A stretch of DNA of 61,494 nucleotides from Chloroflexi bacterium HGW-Chloroflexi-3 (GCA_002842045.1 PHBX01000018.1:1-61494), one strand, 5' to 3'. Numbered from the stretch's first letter, positions 33,687-44,614 are shown. Notes: generated by a model from the letters alone, not told the origin. Made by a program: numbers and translations.

Positions 33687-35354
33687 ATGAAAAGGATTAC
33701 ACAGTGGTTGATCTACGGAAAACCACTCGTCTGGAAAGTTATGAGAGATTACGAAAAATGGACAAAACGCTATCAGATAACACCTGATCGCCTGGAGCTT
33801 GCCTGCAGAATCCTGGATGATATTCGACGGGGAAAAAACGTGGCAAGCGCGGTCAGTTCACATCCAATCCCCACGGGTGGCTATATCCCCAAGTCTATTC
33901 TGGTTGCGGAGTACAAACGCCAGATCGAGAACGGAGAAGCCGAAGAAGATCCTACGCTTGTGGAACGCATCCGCATGAAGCCGGTACGCAGCCTCTCAGG
34001 TGTGACAACGGTTACCGTTCTCACCAAACCGTATCCCTGTCCTGGCAAATGTATCTTTTGCCCGGATGATGTGCGCATGCCCAAAAGTTACCTGATAGAC
34101 GAACCCGGTGCTGCCCGTGCTTTTCAGCACAGTTTCGACCCTTATTTGCAGGTCAAATCGCGTTTGGATTCATACGAAGCCAATGGTCACCCGACTGACA
34201 AAATTGAGCTCCTCATCCTGGGCGGCACCTGGAGTGCTTATCGCCGGGATTATCAGGAGCACTTCATCAAACGCTGTTTTGATGCCATGAACGGGGTGGA
34301 TAGCGAAACCCTGGCAGAAGCACACCGCATCAACGAAACCGCTGACCATCGCAATGTCGGACTGGTGATCGAAACCCGCCCGGATGAAATTAATCCCAAA
34401 GAACTGGCCTGGCTACGAAAACTGGGCGTTACCAAGGTGCAGATGGGTGTCCAATCTCTGGATGATCGCGTATTGGAACTCAACAAACGTGGTCACACGG
34501 TTGCTGATGCGTTGTATGCTGCCTCCCTTTTACGGGCTGCCAGCTTTAAGATCGTTTTACACTGGATGCCCAATTTACTGGGTGCAACCCTGCAATCCGA
34601 TAAAGACGATTTCTCTCGCCTCTGGAAAGATGGATTTTCCCCGGATGAGATTAAGATTTACCCCACGCAGTTGCTGGAAGGGACCGAGCTTCACACGTAC
34701 TGGCAAAATGGTGAATACGAGCCTTATTCCCAGGAGGATCTGATCCACCTGATTGCGGATGTTAAACCTATGATCCAGCCGTATTGCCGCGTCAATCGGG
34801 TGATACGCGATATCCCCTCGCACCATGTAATTGAAGGCAACAAACGCACCAGTCTGCGTCAGGATGTCCTGGCGGAAGTTGCCCGTCGGGGACAAAAATG
34901 CAATTGCATCCGCTGTAATGAGGTTAAGAAGCAGCAGGTACAGGTGGAAGATCTGAGACTGGAAGATCATGTCTATCACCCGGCGTATGCAGAAGAACAC
35001 TTCATTCATTTTCGCACGCCGGAAGGCAAAATCGCCGGTTACTTGCGGCTTTCTCTACCCCAGGATTCAAGTGAAAACCATCCCACTGCAGATCTGAATT
35101 TCGCGGATTTACACAACGCTGCGCTGGTGCGCGAGGTACATGTATATGGCCAATCCCTGGCAGTCGGTGCTGAGAAGGAAGGGGCAGCTCAGCATATCGG
35201 TTTAGGAAAACAGCTCCTCGAAGAAGCCAGTCGTATTTCTCGAGAAAATGGCTATTCCAGCCTGGCAGTGATCGCTGCCATTGGCACCCGGCAATACTAT
35301 CAGGCTCGTGGATTTGAACCTGGTGAGTTGTACATGGTCAAACCCCTCAATTAG
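33687..35354 (+). CDS. elp3: Elp3-like tRNA uridine-34 modification radical SAM / GNAT enzyme
   Basis: Elp3 makes 5-carboxymethyl-type modifications of wobble U34 in tRNA. The radical SAM site is C-x3-C-x2-C in PCPGKCIFCPDDVRMPKSYL (Cys118, 122, 125 from this start). GGTWSAY and VQMGVQSLDD follow, and the C-terminal GNAT domain ends LAVIAAIGTRQYYQARGFEP. The frame is open upstream to 33465, but that part overlaps the divergent methyltransferase and looks non-coding. ATG 33687 (MKRITQW) or ATG 33741 (MRDYEKW, preceded by GGAAAG) is the likely start. Bacterial Elp3 is found in Chloroflexota and some other phyla; it works without the eukaryotic Elongator subunits. Confidence 0.9.
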   Translation: MKRITQWLIYGKPLVWKVMRDYEKWTKRYQITPDRLELACRILDDIRRGKNVASAVSSHPIPTGGYIPKSILVAEYKRQIENGEAEEDPTLVERIRMKPVRSLSGVTTVTVLTKPYPCPGKCIFCPDDVRMPKSYLIDEPGAARAFQHSFDPYLQVKSRLDSYEANGHPTDKIELLILGGTWSAYRRDYQEHFIKRCFDAMNGVDSETLAEAHRINETADHRNVGLVIETRPDEINPKELAWLRKLGVTKVQMGVQSLDDRVLELNKRGHTVADALYAASLLRAASFKIVLHWMPNLLGATLQSDKDDFSRLWKDGFSPDEIKIYPTQLLEGTELHTYWQNGEYEPYSQEDLIHLIADVKPMIQPYCRVNRVIRDIPSHHVIEGNKRTSLRQDVLAEVARRGQKCNCIRCNEVKKQQVQVEDLRLEDHVYHPAYAEEHFIHFRTPEGKIAGYLRLSLPQDSSENHPTADLNFADLHNAALVREVHVYGQSLAVGAEKEGAAQHIGLGKQLLEEASRISRENGYSSLAVIAAIGTRQYYQARGFEPGELYMVKPLN

Positions 35355-35395
35355 CCAGAGCTTTTATCTTTTCATTTGGATATTACAAAATCAGC

Positions 35396-36508
35396 TTACA
35401 TACGGCGTGGCAATCCCCAGCCACCCAGGTGCACTGATTCGGGTTCATCTGTCCAACGCCCGGCGATCCTGCCACCACAGTTCGGGCAGGTGCCTTTGGA
35501 CATGATATGATAATCACGAATAACAAATCCCCTTCTGGAGATCAACAATGTCTGGCAACTGGGGCAGTACGTATTCTCCAGTGATCCCACTCTGCCAGGA
35601 ATATTCCCCGCATACACATAATTCAGTCCGGCTTCTTGACCAATTTCAGCGGCTGTTTGCAAAGTAACAATCGGGGTGGCATGGTTATCCAGCATACGAT
35701 AATCTGGATGATAGGCGGTCACATGCCAGGGAATATCCTGTGAAATCGAAGCCAGAAATCGTGCAGCATCCCAGAGTTCTTCCGGATCATCATTGAAACC
35801 TGGCACCACCAGGGTCACCACTTCTACCCAGATGCCTAATTGGCTGGCATACTGGATGGTATCCAATACATTCTTCAATACCCCACCCAGTTTGCGGTAA
35901 TTTTTATCCTGCATGGATTTTAGATCGATCTTATAGGCATCCAGATATGGTTGCAACATCTGTAAGGCTTCCGTGGTTGCATTACCGTTTGAAACAAAGG
36001 CACAATCCAACCCGGCTTTTTTCCCCCGTTTGAAAATTTCCACGGCCCATTCCGTGGTGATCAAGGGTTCATTGTAAGTAGAAACCAGGATGGGAGCATT
36101 GTTTTGCAGGGCAATATCCACCAGTTTCTCCGCAGAAATCTCGCGAATATATTGCGCGCCAATATCCGCCCGTGGATCACGCAGGGTCTGTGAAGTCAGC
36201 CAGTTCTGACAATAGTCACAATGGAAATCACACCCCAACATGCCAAAAGAGAGCGCGTCTGAGCTGGGATAGAAGTGCGAGAAAGGCTTTTTCTCCACCG
36301 GGTCAATCTGTAAGGCAGCTACATACCCCCAGGGAACCCGCAACTCTCCGTCCTTATTAAATCTCACCTGACAGATGCCACGCCTCCCCGGTTTTATCAG
36401 GCAGCGATGTGCACAGGCAGTACAGCGCACAACACCTTCCCCCAGTTCTTCTTTCAAGGTGCCAAGTGTGGTTAAGGGATCAATCCGATCCTGTACCGTA
36501 GGTGACAT
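35396..36508 (-). CDS. amrS: AmmeMemoRadiSam system radical SAM enzyme (AmrS-like)
   Basis: The 370-residue protein has the radical SAM cluster motif C-x3-C-x2-C in LGCDFHCDYCQNW (Cys93, 97, 100). It also has an N-terminal CTACAHRC cysteine group and a C-terminal zinc-ribbon-like pair (YCPSCQ, TCPNCGG). SYNEPLITTEW and VVTLVVPGFNDDPEELW are typical of the AmrS subgroup, a pyruvate-formate-lyase-activase relative. The usual AmrA/AmrB partners (AMMECR1 and Memo) are not in the window. The biochemical role is not established in general. It is convergent with elp3 and 41 bases away. Confidence 0.87.
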   Translation of the reverse strand: MSPTVQDRIDPLTTLGTLKEELGEGVVRCTACAHRCLIKPGRRGICQVRFNKDGELRVPWGYVAALQIDPVEKKPFSHFYPSSDALSFGMLGCDFHCDYCQNWLTSQTLRDPRADIGAQYIREISAEKLVDIALQNNAPILVSTYNEPLITTEWAVEIFKRGKKAGLDCAFVSNGNATTEALQMLQPYLDAYKIDLKSMQDKNYRKLGGVLKNVLDTIQYASQLGIWVEVVTLVVPGFNDDPEELWDAARFLASISQDIPWHVTAYHPDYRMLDNHATPIVTLQTAAEIGQEAGLNYVYAGNIPGRVGSLENTYCPSCQTLLISRRGFVIRDYHIMSKGTCPNCGGRIAGRWTDEPESVHLGGWGLPRRM

Positions 36509-36733
36509 TTATACCTGCCTTTTTAATGTTTCAGGATGCAAGAAAATTATAAAAGCTGTGTTTTCATTCTAGCAAAGATTAGATCGAAAATCATGTTATA
36601 AAAAGCACTCACCTGGCTGCATTCATCACTTCACATTGATCTGCTGATTGACCAGTGATTTTCCCCGCCATTGGATCGGTTTTTCATGTAAACTGTTTGG
36701 ATTGAACCTGTTTTATGGTACACTCGCATCGAT

Positions 36734-39163
36734 ATGATGGACGTAAAAACGCTTCACACCCTTGAATTTGAGAAAGTACTCGAGAAATTGAGTACTTATG
36801 CTGCTTTTAGTGCGTCAGCAGAGCTCGCTCGAAATATACATCCCAGTAGTGAACTGCTGGCAGCCAGGGAACGTCAGGCGTTCACCACCGAAACCCGTCA
36901 TTTGCTCAGCACAGAATCAGATATCACCGTTGGCAGCAGCCGGGATGTTCGCCCCCTCGCGAACCGCGCTGCCCAACATGGCATGTTAGAGCCAAGCGAA
37001 TTGCTCAGCATCCGTTACACCCTGGCTGCCGCGCGTGACCTGAGCCGTACCTTGCTGGAACAGGCGGAAACATCACCATTATTGGGTCAATTAGGACAGG
37101 AGCTTCCCCCACCACCCGGAATCATCGAAGCCATCTCACGTGTCATTTCTGAGCGGGGTGAAGTACTCGATAATGCTTCTCAAAAATTAGCTTCCATTCG
37201 AAGCGAGATAAAAGTAGCTCATGATCGCTTGCTTTCTAAGCTGAACCAGATCATCGCTGATCCGCACAAGAGCAAGATGTTACAGGAAACGCTCATCACC
37301 CAACGCAATGGCCGCTATGTCATCCCCCTGCGTCCCGAATTTAAAGGCCGCATTAGCGCGATCATACACGATCAATCCGCTTCCGGAGCCACCCTTTTTG
37401 TGGAACCTCTGGTTACCGTGGAACTCAACAACCGTTGGCATGAACTGCAGTTGGCAGAGCGGGATGAGATCCGCCGAATATTGCTCGAACTCAGTGATAT
37501 GATCGGTGCAGAAGTTGTCCAGATCCGCGCCATTGTGGATGCATTGTCCCGCTTCGATCTGGGATTGATGATGGCGAAATACGCCGAAGATCTGGACGCG
37601 GCGGAACCAGTACTGGTGGATTTTGTTCCCCGGGATGAAGATCATCCTGGCAGCACCATCGCATTGCGTCACGCCCGACATCCCTTACTGGATCCGAAAA
37701 CCGTGGTACCAATCGATGTGGAACTCGACCAGCAGACCTTTGGTGTGGTGATTACCGGACCTAACACTGGCGGCAAGACGGTCAGCCTGAAGACAATCGG
37801 CTTGCTGGCATTGATGGCACAATCTGGCATGCATATCCCGGCACAATCCGGTTCCAGTCTGTGCGTTTTTCAGGATATCTTCGCCGATATTGGCGATGAA
37901 CAGTCCATCGAACAATCACTTTCCACGTTCTCAGGGCACATTACCAATATTACCCGCATCTTTAAAAGAGCCAATTCCCAAAGTCTGGTATTACTGGATG
38001 AACTCGGGTCCGGCACGGATCCACAAGAAGGATCGGCTCTGGCACGCGCCATGCTTTCCTATCTGGTCAAGCGCCGCATCACCTGTCTGATTGCCACCCA
38101 TTACCCGGAGTTAAAAGCGTTCGCGCACAACACACCTGGATTGATCAATGCCAGCATGGAATTTGATCTGCGTACATTGCGTCCCACCTATAATCTTATG
38201 ATCGGTCTACCCGGCCGTTCCAATGCCCTGGCAATCAGTGAGCGCCTGGGATTATCCAAAGAAATCATCGAAGATGCACGTAGCATGGTCGACCCGACCG
38301 AGTTGAAAGCAGAAGATTTATTAAATGAGATTCATCGCCAACGCAGCATCTCACGCAAGGAACGCCGTAAAGCTGAAATTTCTCGCAGTGAAGCCCGCCG
38401 GATTGAACGCCAATTAAACCAACGTCTTGAAGAAATTGAAGATGAACGTCTTGCTATTCTGGAGAAAGCCCGCCAGGCAGCAGAAGATGAAGTTGAAAAA
38501 TTGCAGCGAGAACTGCTCGATCTGCGTAAAGAATTGGCCCGTGCCCGCCAACCCCTGGACGCCTTGAAGAGTATCGAAGAAAAGGTTACCGATATTCAGG
38601 ATGAAGTCAATCTACCGCCCGTACGAAAAAGCGGGGCTCCCACCCTGGATGAGCAACCATTGCGACTGGGAGAGAAGGTAATGGTCCGTTCTCTGGGGAT
38701 GCAGGCAGTGATTACTGCCATCTCAGCTGATGAACTTGAAGTCCAGATCGGAAATCTACGGGTTCGTGCCGCTGCTCACGATGTTCAACGCCCTGGAGAT
38801 GTCCGCAAACAAGTTGAAGGTAATGAGAAACATAAAATGCGCTCCAGTGTGCGCAAAGCGCTTCAGAGCTTGGACGAGAGCCCCAACCAGCCGCACTCCA
38901 TTTTTCATCCTTCCCCTGGCATGGAACTGGATATACGCGGCCAATTAGCTGAGGATGCACTGGCTGGACTTTCCAATTTTATCGAATCCGCCTATCTCTC
39001 CGGCATGCCATTTGTGCGCATCATCCACGGAAAAGGAACCGGTAAATTGCGTCAGGTAGTGCGGGATGCGCTCAGCAAGAACCAATATGTCGATCATTGG
39101 GAGAGTGGTGTCGAACGCGAAGGCGGTGAAGGTGTGACCATCTCTTTTCTGAAAGGCGATTAA
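36734..39163 (+). CDS. mutS2: endonuclease MutS2
   Basis: The 809-residue DNA-structure-binding ATPase is of the MutS family. It has core and lever domains (about 1-310), Walker A GPNTGGKTVSLKTIGL (about 340), Walker B/D-loop LVLLDELGSGTDPQEGSALA (about 420), a long basic coiled coil (about 520-630), and a C-terminal Smr nuclease domain with LDIRGQ (about 731) and HGKGTGKL. The absence of the MutS mismatch-binding domain and the presence of Smr identify MutS2, which acts on recombination intermediates and stalled or collided ribosomes. ATG 36734 is used; a second ATG follows directly. A 225-base gap precedes it. Confidence 0.95.
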   Translation: MMDVKTLHTLEFEKVLEKLSTYAAFSASAELARNIHPSSELLAARERQAFTTETRHLLSTESDITVGSSRDVRPLANRAAQHGMLEPSELLSIRYTLAAARDLSRTLLEQAETSPLLGQLGQELPPPPGIIEAISRVISERGEVLDNASQKLASIRSEIKVAHDRLLSKLNQIIADPHKSKMLQETLITQRNGRYVIPLRPEFKGRISAIIHDQSASGATLFVEPLVTVELNNRWHELQLAERDEIRRILLELSDMIGAEVVQIRAIVDALSRFDLGLMMAKYAEDLDAAEPVLVDFVPRDEDHPGSTIALRHARHPLLDPKTVVPIDVELDQQTFGVVITGPNTGGKTVSLKTIGLLALMAQSGMHIPAQSGSSLCVFQDIFADIGDEQSIEQSLSTFSGHITNITRIFKRANSQSLVLLDELGSGTDPQEGSALARAMLSYLVKRRITCLIATHYPELKAFAHNTPGLINASMEFDLRTLRPTYNLMIGLPGRSNALAISERLGLSKEIIEDARSMVDPTELKAEDLLNEIHRQRSISRKERRKAEISRSEARRIERQLNQRLEEIEDERLAILEKARQAAEDEVEKLQRELLDLRKELARARQPLDALKSIEEKVTDIQDEVNLPPVRKSGAPTLDEQPLRLGEKVMVRSLGMQAVITAISADELEVQIGNLRVRAAAHDVQRPGDVRKQVEGNEKHKMRSSVRKALQSLDESPNQPHSIFHPSPGMELDIRGQLAEDALAGLSNFIESAYLSGMPFVRIIHGKGTGKLRQVVRDALSKNQYVDHWESGVEREGGEGVTISFLKGD

Positions 39164-39169
39164 AAAAAC

Positions 39170-39210
39170 AGGTCGATAGTGAATTCCCCTGAACACTACC
39201 GACCTCTTTC
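39170..39210 (+). terminator. intrinsic terminator after mutS2
   Basis: AGGTCGATAGTG (39170-39181) pairs with CACTACCGACCT (39194-39205) with one mismatch and a 12-base loop, followed by CTTTCT. It begins six bases after the mutS2 stop codon. Confidence 0.7.
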
Positions 39211-39327
39211 TGCGGCTGAGACCCCTTCCACTCGAGCCCATTTCTGCAACGCAAATGATAGTTTATTTATACGCTGCTGCCATTGACAAAGCGTAGACAA
39301 ATTTTACTAGAATTTATTTTATTTTGT

Positions 39328-42300
39328 CTACATCAAAACGAAGATTGGCGGGGAATTCGAATCAAAAGACAAATCCAGGTTTTGTGGTTTCGATTGATTC
39401 AGGTTTCGTATGATGATTTGTTTTTGATTTTGATATTCCTTACAGGATTTTCCCTCTAATTGATCAGCAGCAATCATAATTTCCAATGCATGCCACTCTA
39501 ACCAGGGAGACTCTTCCTGTTTAGCTTTCTTCATGATAATATCCGCCATCTCTCTCGCGACCTCAGGTATTTCTTTTCGTAAGGCTTCCTTTGCACGCAC
39601 AAAGGCATAGGCGGAACCTGCACCTGCAAATCCATATGCTTGTGATTGAGCTGTTACCTCTTCCAGTATGGTAAGTGCCTTCTGTGTATCACCTTTTAAA
39701 TAGTATGCCAATCCAAGACGCGCTTTGGATTCTGACTGTATATGGATTAATTGCTGCGTTTCTTCATCCTCCAGCACTTGCTGTAACATTATTAACCCAT
39801 TTTCATGTTCACCCATTAAGGTTTTCGTGAAACCAGTCCACATTTGGTTGAGGAGTAGATTGCGTTTATTATTGCTGAATTTGAGCGATTCCTCAAATAA
39901 GTTGATTGCTTTCTCGAATTTTCCAAAAGCTAAATAAAATCGTCCTTCCGAATTGATCAAAATGCTATTCATGCCTGAATATTGATATACCTTTGCCAGT
40001 GTATACCCATTCTGAATATTTTCCAGGCATTGATACGTTTTTCCCAACGCAAGAAAGACCCGATTGATCACCGAAAGCGATTCCAAAACGAATCGCCAAT
40101 AATAATTGGATTCTGCAATTTGGATTACCAGACCAAATTTATCCAAAGACTTTTTATTCAATCCCTGGTAATAATAACCAAGACCAAGAGAAAATTCGTT
40201 TTCAATCCGCATTGTGGAATTATTTAACCTTAAAGCTGTTTGAATGGATTTATAGGCTTCCGTTTCTGCTTCTTTAAAATTTCCGGATAATGTGTAAGTC
40301 AAAGCCAGAGTACTTTGAAGACTGGCAAATATCAAATGGTCGTTATCAGTCTTCATCTGGTTTTCCAACCAGGCAATGGATTCATATTCCTTAATACTGG
40401 CTTGCAAGTCAAAATGATACAGATGTGTGAGCATCATACGAATACTATTGCGAATAAATTCTGATACTGATCCTTCCTTCAAGTGGAAAGCAGCTTGTTC
40501 CAGATATTGTTTTGCTTGATGAGGTAACCCGCGCATCAGAAATAAATAACCTTCTCCGCTCAAACCACTCCCAATTAATAAAGAGGAATTACGGTACAAC
40601 CCTTCCTCAACCGCATGATGATAATATTCAGTCGCTGAATTAAAATTGCCCATCGAGGTTGCCAACTCGCCCCAACCAACCCATAATTCATATAGTTGTT
40701 CCTCAGTGATATTAAAGTTGTGGTTTTGAGAAACAAGATATGCCTGTTCATAAGCATTGTTTGCTTTCTGGTTAATATCTGAATTTTTGAATAATTCCGC
40801 AGCTTCAATCCAGAACCGAAATGCCTGTTCCACCTTTCCTGCCCGACCTAAATGGTAACCAACATCCGCCAGTTCATCCGCAGTTTTCTTTTCCGCAATT
40901 CTGGTTAACAAATGGTCAGAAAGTCGTTTATGCAGCATTTGCTTATGTGTCTGGCTGAGTCCTTGTAAGACAACATCACGGATATATGTTTGTTTGAATT
41001 TATACCGTAAGGGTTGATGAATTTGCGAAATAATCTCAATGATGTCTTTATCAACTAATTCATCGATTGCTGAAACCAATACAGTTTCCTTAAGATCAGC
41101 CATTACCTCAACAAAATCAAAACTGAAATCCTTTCCAACAAGTGCAGCACTATCCAATAAATTCCGGGCATTCTTAGAAAGATGACTTAACCGTTCACGG
41201 ATAACAATCTGAACTACGCCAGATACAGGGATCTGATCCCAGGATAAATCGGTCATTTGATCTGCTTTTTCCAGAATCATCTGTAAAGCTTCAAGCACAA
41301 ATAGCGGATTGCCACCGGTTGCATCCATCAGTTTTTGTATGTGTTGTTCTGAAAGTGGTTTTTGAAGAACATAGCGAGCAACATTCGAAATGGCATCCAA
41401 TTCCAGTGGTGGTATTTGAACCCAAGCAATCTGGCTGACCCAAGCTGGATCTTTCAGGAAGTCAAAAACAGGCACGTTAAGTTCATCCTTCCCCAACAGC
41501 AATACCAGATGTGCCTTTTCACTGAAAAATTGTCTATGGGTCAGGTAAGAAAATAAACCAATTGTTTCCTGATCCAACCATTGTGCATTTTTCACACTGA
41601 TTAAAATCTTTTGTTTTCCTGAGAGTGTTAACAATATCTGTCGAAAGGCTTCATACAAACTGAGTTGTTGATTTTCAATTAGACTGAAAATATCTGATTT
41701 ATTTTCCAGCTGGCTCTGCAATTCTGGCATGAGAAGGGAGAGCTGAGAAACCCAAAACTTCTCAATTTTCTGCCAATCGCTCATATTCAAAGTCCGGCGT
41801 AAATGTTCAATGATGGGATGAAAAGCAATTTTTCGCTCATAATAAACAGCTTCCATGGAATAAATAGCGGTAGGATTGGCTAAACTATTTATAAATTCGA
41901 TCAACAGACGCGATTTACCAAACCCGGTTTCACCAGATATCACAACAATATCGCCACGCCGGTAAGCCCTTTGGATTTGCATGATTTGGTCATCTCTACC
42001 AACAAACGGTATATTCTTACCACGTGATGATCGCGCCGGAAGTTGTGTGCGACTCGCTGTTTGGATGCGCTCATTTTCAATGCGTTTCATCAAGGTTACA
42101 AACGCCAGGTGGTATTCAGAGAACCAATCGGTATTAACCTGATCCAAAAAACTCAAACCATATTCATATGCCTGGGAGAGTCTACCTAAATGGTAGAGAA
42201 CATCCAGCCGGTTATAAATCACCTGGGGAAAGTCATAATTGTCATCATTATCGTTGACCTTTTCCAGCCAGGTCAGAGCACTTTCCAGGTCACCTTTTGC

Positions 42301-42843
42301 GATTAAGTGGTGACTGATACGCATCATCAGGCTCAACCATTTGTGGCGAAGTTTACGGTTTTTTTCGGTAATCCATTCATTCAGATCATCACTATGTAAA
42401 AGCGGAATTCCATCCAAAAATTCTGGTGCTTCCCACATATTGATCGCGTTTAACATTTTCTGGTAAATTGCCTCAGGCAAAGGTCGGTTTTCAATATTCA
42501 AAAAGGGTAGCGAGAGCTGTTCATATAAATCTTCAAAGATCAGTACATCTGAGTTGACTTTGGCATAATCAAGACCGATCCAGTCACGATCAGTGAGAAT
42601 GATATCCGGATCAGGCAATTCGGCGCGCAACTTACTCAACAAATCGCGTAAATGTTGCCTGGAATTGGGCGAATCTGGCCAGAATAAAACCACCAGATCG
42701 CTACGCCCGATCATTGATGTCTGACATGCCAGGTAATAAATAAAGGAACGCGCCAGTTTTCGTTTGATATTAAGCTGTTGATCTCCCCAAAAAATACGGG
42801 GTTGCCCCAGCATGTGGACCATCAAGCGATTTTCAGGCGGCAT
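39328..42843 (-). CDS. SARP-like regulator with AAA ATPase and TPR domains
   Basis: The 1171-residue protein begins with a winged-helix/BTAD-like region (about 5-250: MLGQPRIFWGDQQLNIKRKL, then VLFWPDSPNSRQHLRDLLSKLRAEL). Next is an AAA_16-type STAND ATPase (about 280-550) with Walker A GETGFGKSR near 303-311, then a helical TPR region to the end (LYELWVGWGELATSMGNFNSAT and further repeats). No LuxR-type C-terminus is visible. Such proteins are common in Chloroflexota and Actinobacteria as signal-integrating transcription activators. It lies 18 bases after recN on the same strand. It is more AT-rich than recN and nadK. Confidence 0.85.
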   Translation of the reverse strand: MPPENRLMVHMLGQPRIFWGDQQLNIKRKLARSFIYYLACQTSMIGRSDLVVLFWPDSPNSRQHLRDLLSKLRAELPDPDIILTDRDWIGLDYAKVNSDVLIFEDLYEQLSLPFLNIENRPLPEAIYQKMLNAINMWEAPEFLDGIPLLHSDDLNEWITEKNRKLRHKWLSLMMRISHHLIAKGDLESALTWLEKVNDNDDNYDFPQVIYNRLDVLYHLGRLSQAYEYGLSFLDQVNTDWFSEYHLAFVTLMKRIENERIQTASRTQLPARSSRGKNIPFVGRDDQIMQIQRAYRRGDIVVISGETGFGKSRLLIEFINSLANPTAIYSMEAVYYERKIAFHPIIEHLRRTLNMSDWQKIEKFWVSQLSLLMPELQSQLENKSDIFSLIENQQLSLYEAFRQILLTLSGKQKILISVKNAQWLDQETIGLFSYLTHRQFFSEKAHLVLLLGKDELNVPVFDFLKDPAWVSQIAWVQIPPLELDAISNVARYVLQKPLSEQHIQKLMDATGGNPLFVLEALQMILEKADQMTDLSWDQIPVSGVVQIVIRERLSHLSKNARNLLDSAALVGKDFSFDFVEVMADLKETVLVSAIDELVDKDIIEIISQIHQPLRYKFKQTYIRDVVLQGLSQTHKQMLHKRLSDHLLTRIAEKKTADELADVGYHLGRAGKVEQAFRFWIEAAELFKNSDINQKANNAYEQAYLVSQNHNFNITEEQLYELWVGWGELATSMGNFNSATEYYHHAVEEGLYRNSSLLIGSGLSGEGYLFLMRGLPHQAKQYLEQAAFHLKEGSVSEFIRNSIRMMLTHLYHFDLQASIKEYESIAWLENQMKTDNDHLIFASLQSTLALTYTLSGNFKEAETEAYKSIQTALRLNNSTMRIENEFSLGLGYYYQGLNKKSLDKFGLVIQIAESNYYWRFVLESLSVINRVFLALGKTYQCLENIQNGYTLAKVYQYSGMNSILINSEGRFYLAFGKFEKAINLFEESLKFSNNKRNLLLNQMWTGFTKTLMGEHENGLIMLQQVLEDEETQQLIHIQSESKARLGLAYYLKGDTQKALTILEEVTAQSQAYGFAGAGSAYAFVRAKEALRKEIPEVAREMADIIMKKAKQEESPWLEWHALEIMIAADQLEGKSCKEYQNQKQIIIRNLNQSKPQNLDLSFDSNSPPIFVLM

Positions 42844-42861
42844 ATTTTACTCGTATCAATA

Positions 42862-44607
42862 TTAAAGTAGAGGTGGTTTGGAAGGCCGGGTGCGTTCCTG
42901 AGCGGTACGCAGGGTTTCATCAGCAGTAGTCAAATGCGACTCGCTGATAGCCCCCAGCATTTGTGCCAACTCGTTTCGTCGTCCTTCGGTTGCCAATGAT
43001 TCCACCAGGGTTAAAGTTCGACCATTCTGCACCTGCTTTGAAACCCGCAAATGTTGATCGCCAAAAGCAGCCAGCTGTGGCAGATGGGTGACACACAACA
43101 CCTGATGATCTCGTGCCAGATGCCAGAGTTTCTCGCCGACTACAAAACCGATTCTTCCACCAATACCCTGGTCAATCTCATCAAATATCAGCGTTGGGAC
43201 TTCATCAGCCTGTGCCAGAACGCGTTTGAGTGCCAGCATCAGCCGTGCTGTTTCACCACCTGAGGCGATCTTGACCATTGGTTTGAGTCCCTCACCAGGG
43301 TTGGGTGCGATCAGGAATTCCACCTGGTCGATACCCGTTTCGTCAAAACGAGCTATTTCGCCCGTCTCCAATTCCAGACCGTGCGGATCAGGCTGGATTC
43401 CAAAACTGACTTCAAAACGTGCCCCCTCCATACTCAAATCCATCAATTCTTTTTCAACAGCAGTAGACAATGAGATCGCCGATTGTTTGCGCTGTGTTGA
43501 TAATCGCTGTGCTTTTTCTGCCAGTGAAAATCGTATCTGTTGCTCCTGACGGGTCAATTCTTCAATCCGTTCAGTGGCATGGGTGATTTGCTCCAACTCT
43601 TCACGTCCTTTGTGTGCATATGCCAGTACTGCTTCGATGCTACCACCATATTTTCGTTGCAACGTGCGTAGGACTTCCAAACGCTCTTCCACTGCTTCCA
43701 ATCGCCGGGGATTGAATTCAATCTGATCCAGATAGGTTTGCAGATCACGCGAGAGCTCACTCACCAATACGCTCAGACTATCTGCCTGTTCTGCCAGGTT
43801 CGCCTGTGAGTTGTCAATGCGTGCTAAACCGTTCAGAGCCTGTAACACCTGTCCAGCCAGGTCGCTGATGCCCGGCATCTCCAGGCTGGTTTCATCCAGC
43901 AAACTGAGTGCAGTGCGCCCATACTCCGCCAGGTTTTCGGCATTGGCCAGTCGGTTGCGTTCCTCCTTGAGTTCCAGCTCTTCACTCACCAGTGGTTTGG
44001 CTGCTTCAATCTCTTCAATCTGGAAGGATAATAATTCCATCCGGCGATCTGCATCCCGTTCCAGCCTGCGCAGTTGATCCAATTCGCGACGGATGCCCTG
44101 CCAGGCTTGGTAGCTGGTCTGATAATCCTGCAGTAGCTCAGAGGTGACCGCGAAGCGATCCAGCAGAGAAAGATGCTTCTTCACATTTAATAAAGAGAGA
44201 TGCTCGGATTGCCCATGGATATCCACCAATTGCTCGCCGATCTCACGTAACAATCCGACATTGACTGCGCGTCCATTCACGCGGGCGACCGTGCGCCCCC
44301 CACGACGGATCTCCCGTCCCAGTGTGACATAATCGGGGTCATCCAGTAAATCTTCAGCTACGAGAAGATCTGTGATGGTTGCCCGGTTGAGCTCATTCAG
44401 CTTAAATACGGCTTCCAGACTGGCACGTTCGGCACCTTCACGAATACTGGTTGTCTCAGCCCGTGCCCCCACCAACGCTTCAATAGCATCCAGAATGATC
44501 GATTTACCTGCACCGGTCTCACCAGTAAAGATCACCAACCCGGCAGGAAAAACTAGTTCCAGTTGATCGATAATGGCAAAGTTGGTGATGTGCAATTCAG
44601 TCAGCAT
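42862..44607 (-). CDS. recN: DNA repair protein RecN
   Basis: RecN is an SMC-like ATPase for double-strand-break repair. The start is ATG 44607 (MLTELHITNFAIIDQLEL), giving 581 residues; the frame extends upstream to 44655 but that would overlap the previous gene. Walker A is TGETGAGKS at 28-36. A coiled-coil centre is followed by the C-terminal signature and Walker B (IASGGETARLMLALKRVL, PTLIFDEIDQGIGGRIG). It begins eight bases after the membrane zinc protein, which itself overlaps nadK. The nadK-recN neighbourhood is widespread in bacteria. Confidence 0.95.
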   Translation of the reverse strand: MLTELHITNFAIIDQLELVFPAGLVIFTGETGAGKSIILDAIEALVGARAETTSIREGAERASLEAVFKLNELNRATITDLLVAEDLLDDPDYVTLGREIRRGGRTVARVNGRAVNVGLLREIGEQLVDIHGQSEHLSLLNVKKHLSLLDRFAVTSELLQDYQTSYQAWQGIRRELDQLRRLERDADRRMELLSFQIEEIEAAKPLVSEELELKEERNRLANAENLAEYGRTALSLLDETSLEMPGISDLAGQVLQALNGLARIDNSQANLAEQADSLSVLVSELSRDLQTYLDQIEFNPRRLEAVEERLEVLRTLQRKYGGSIEAVLAYAHKGREELEQITHATERIEELTRQEQQIRFSLAEKAQRLSTQRKQSAISLSTAVEKELMDLSMEGARFEVSFGIQPDPHGLELETGEIARFDETGIDQVEFLIAPNPGEGLKPMVKIASGGETARLMLALKRVLAQADEVPTLIFDEIDQGIGGRIGFVVGEKLWHLARDHQVLCVTHLPQLAAFGDQHLRVSKQVQNGRTLTLVESLATEGRRNELAQMLGAISESHLTTADETLRTAQERTRPSKPPLL

Positions 44608-44614
44608 AGGTGTA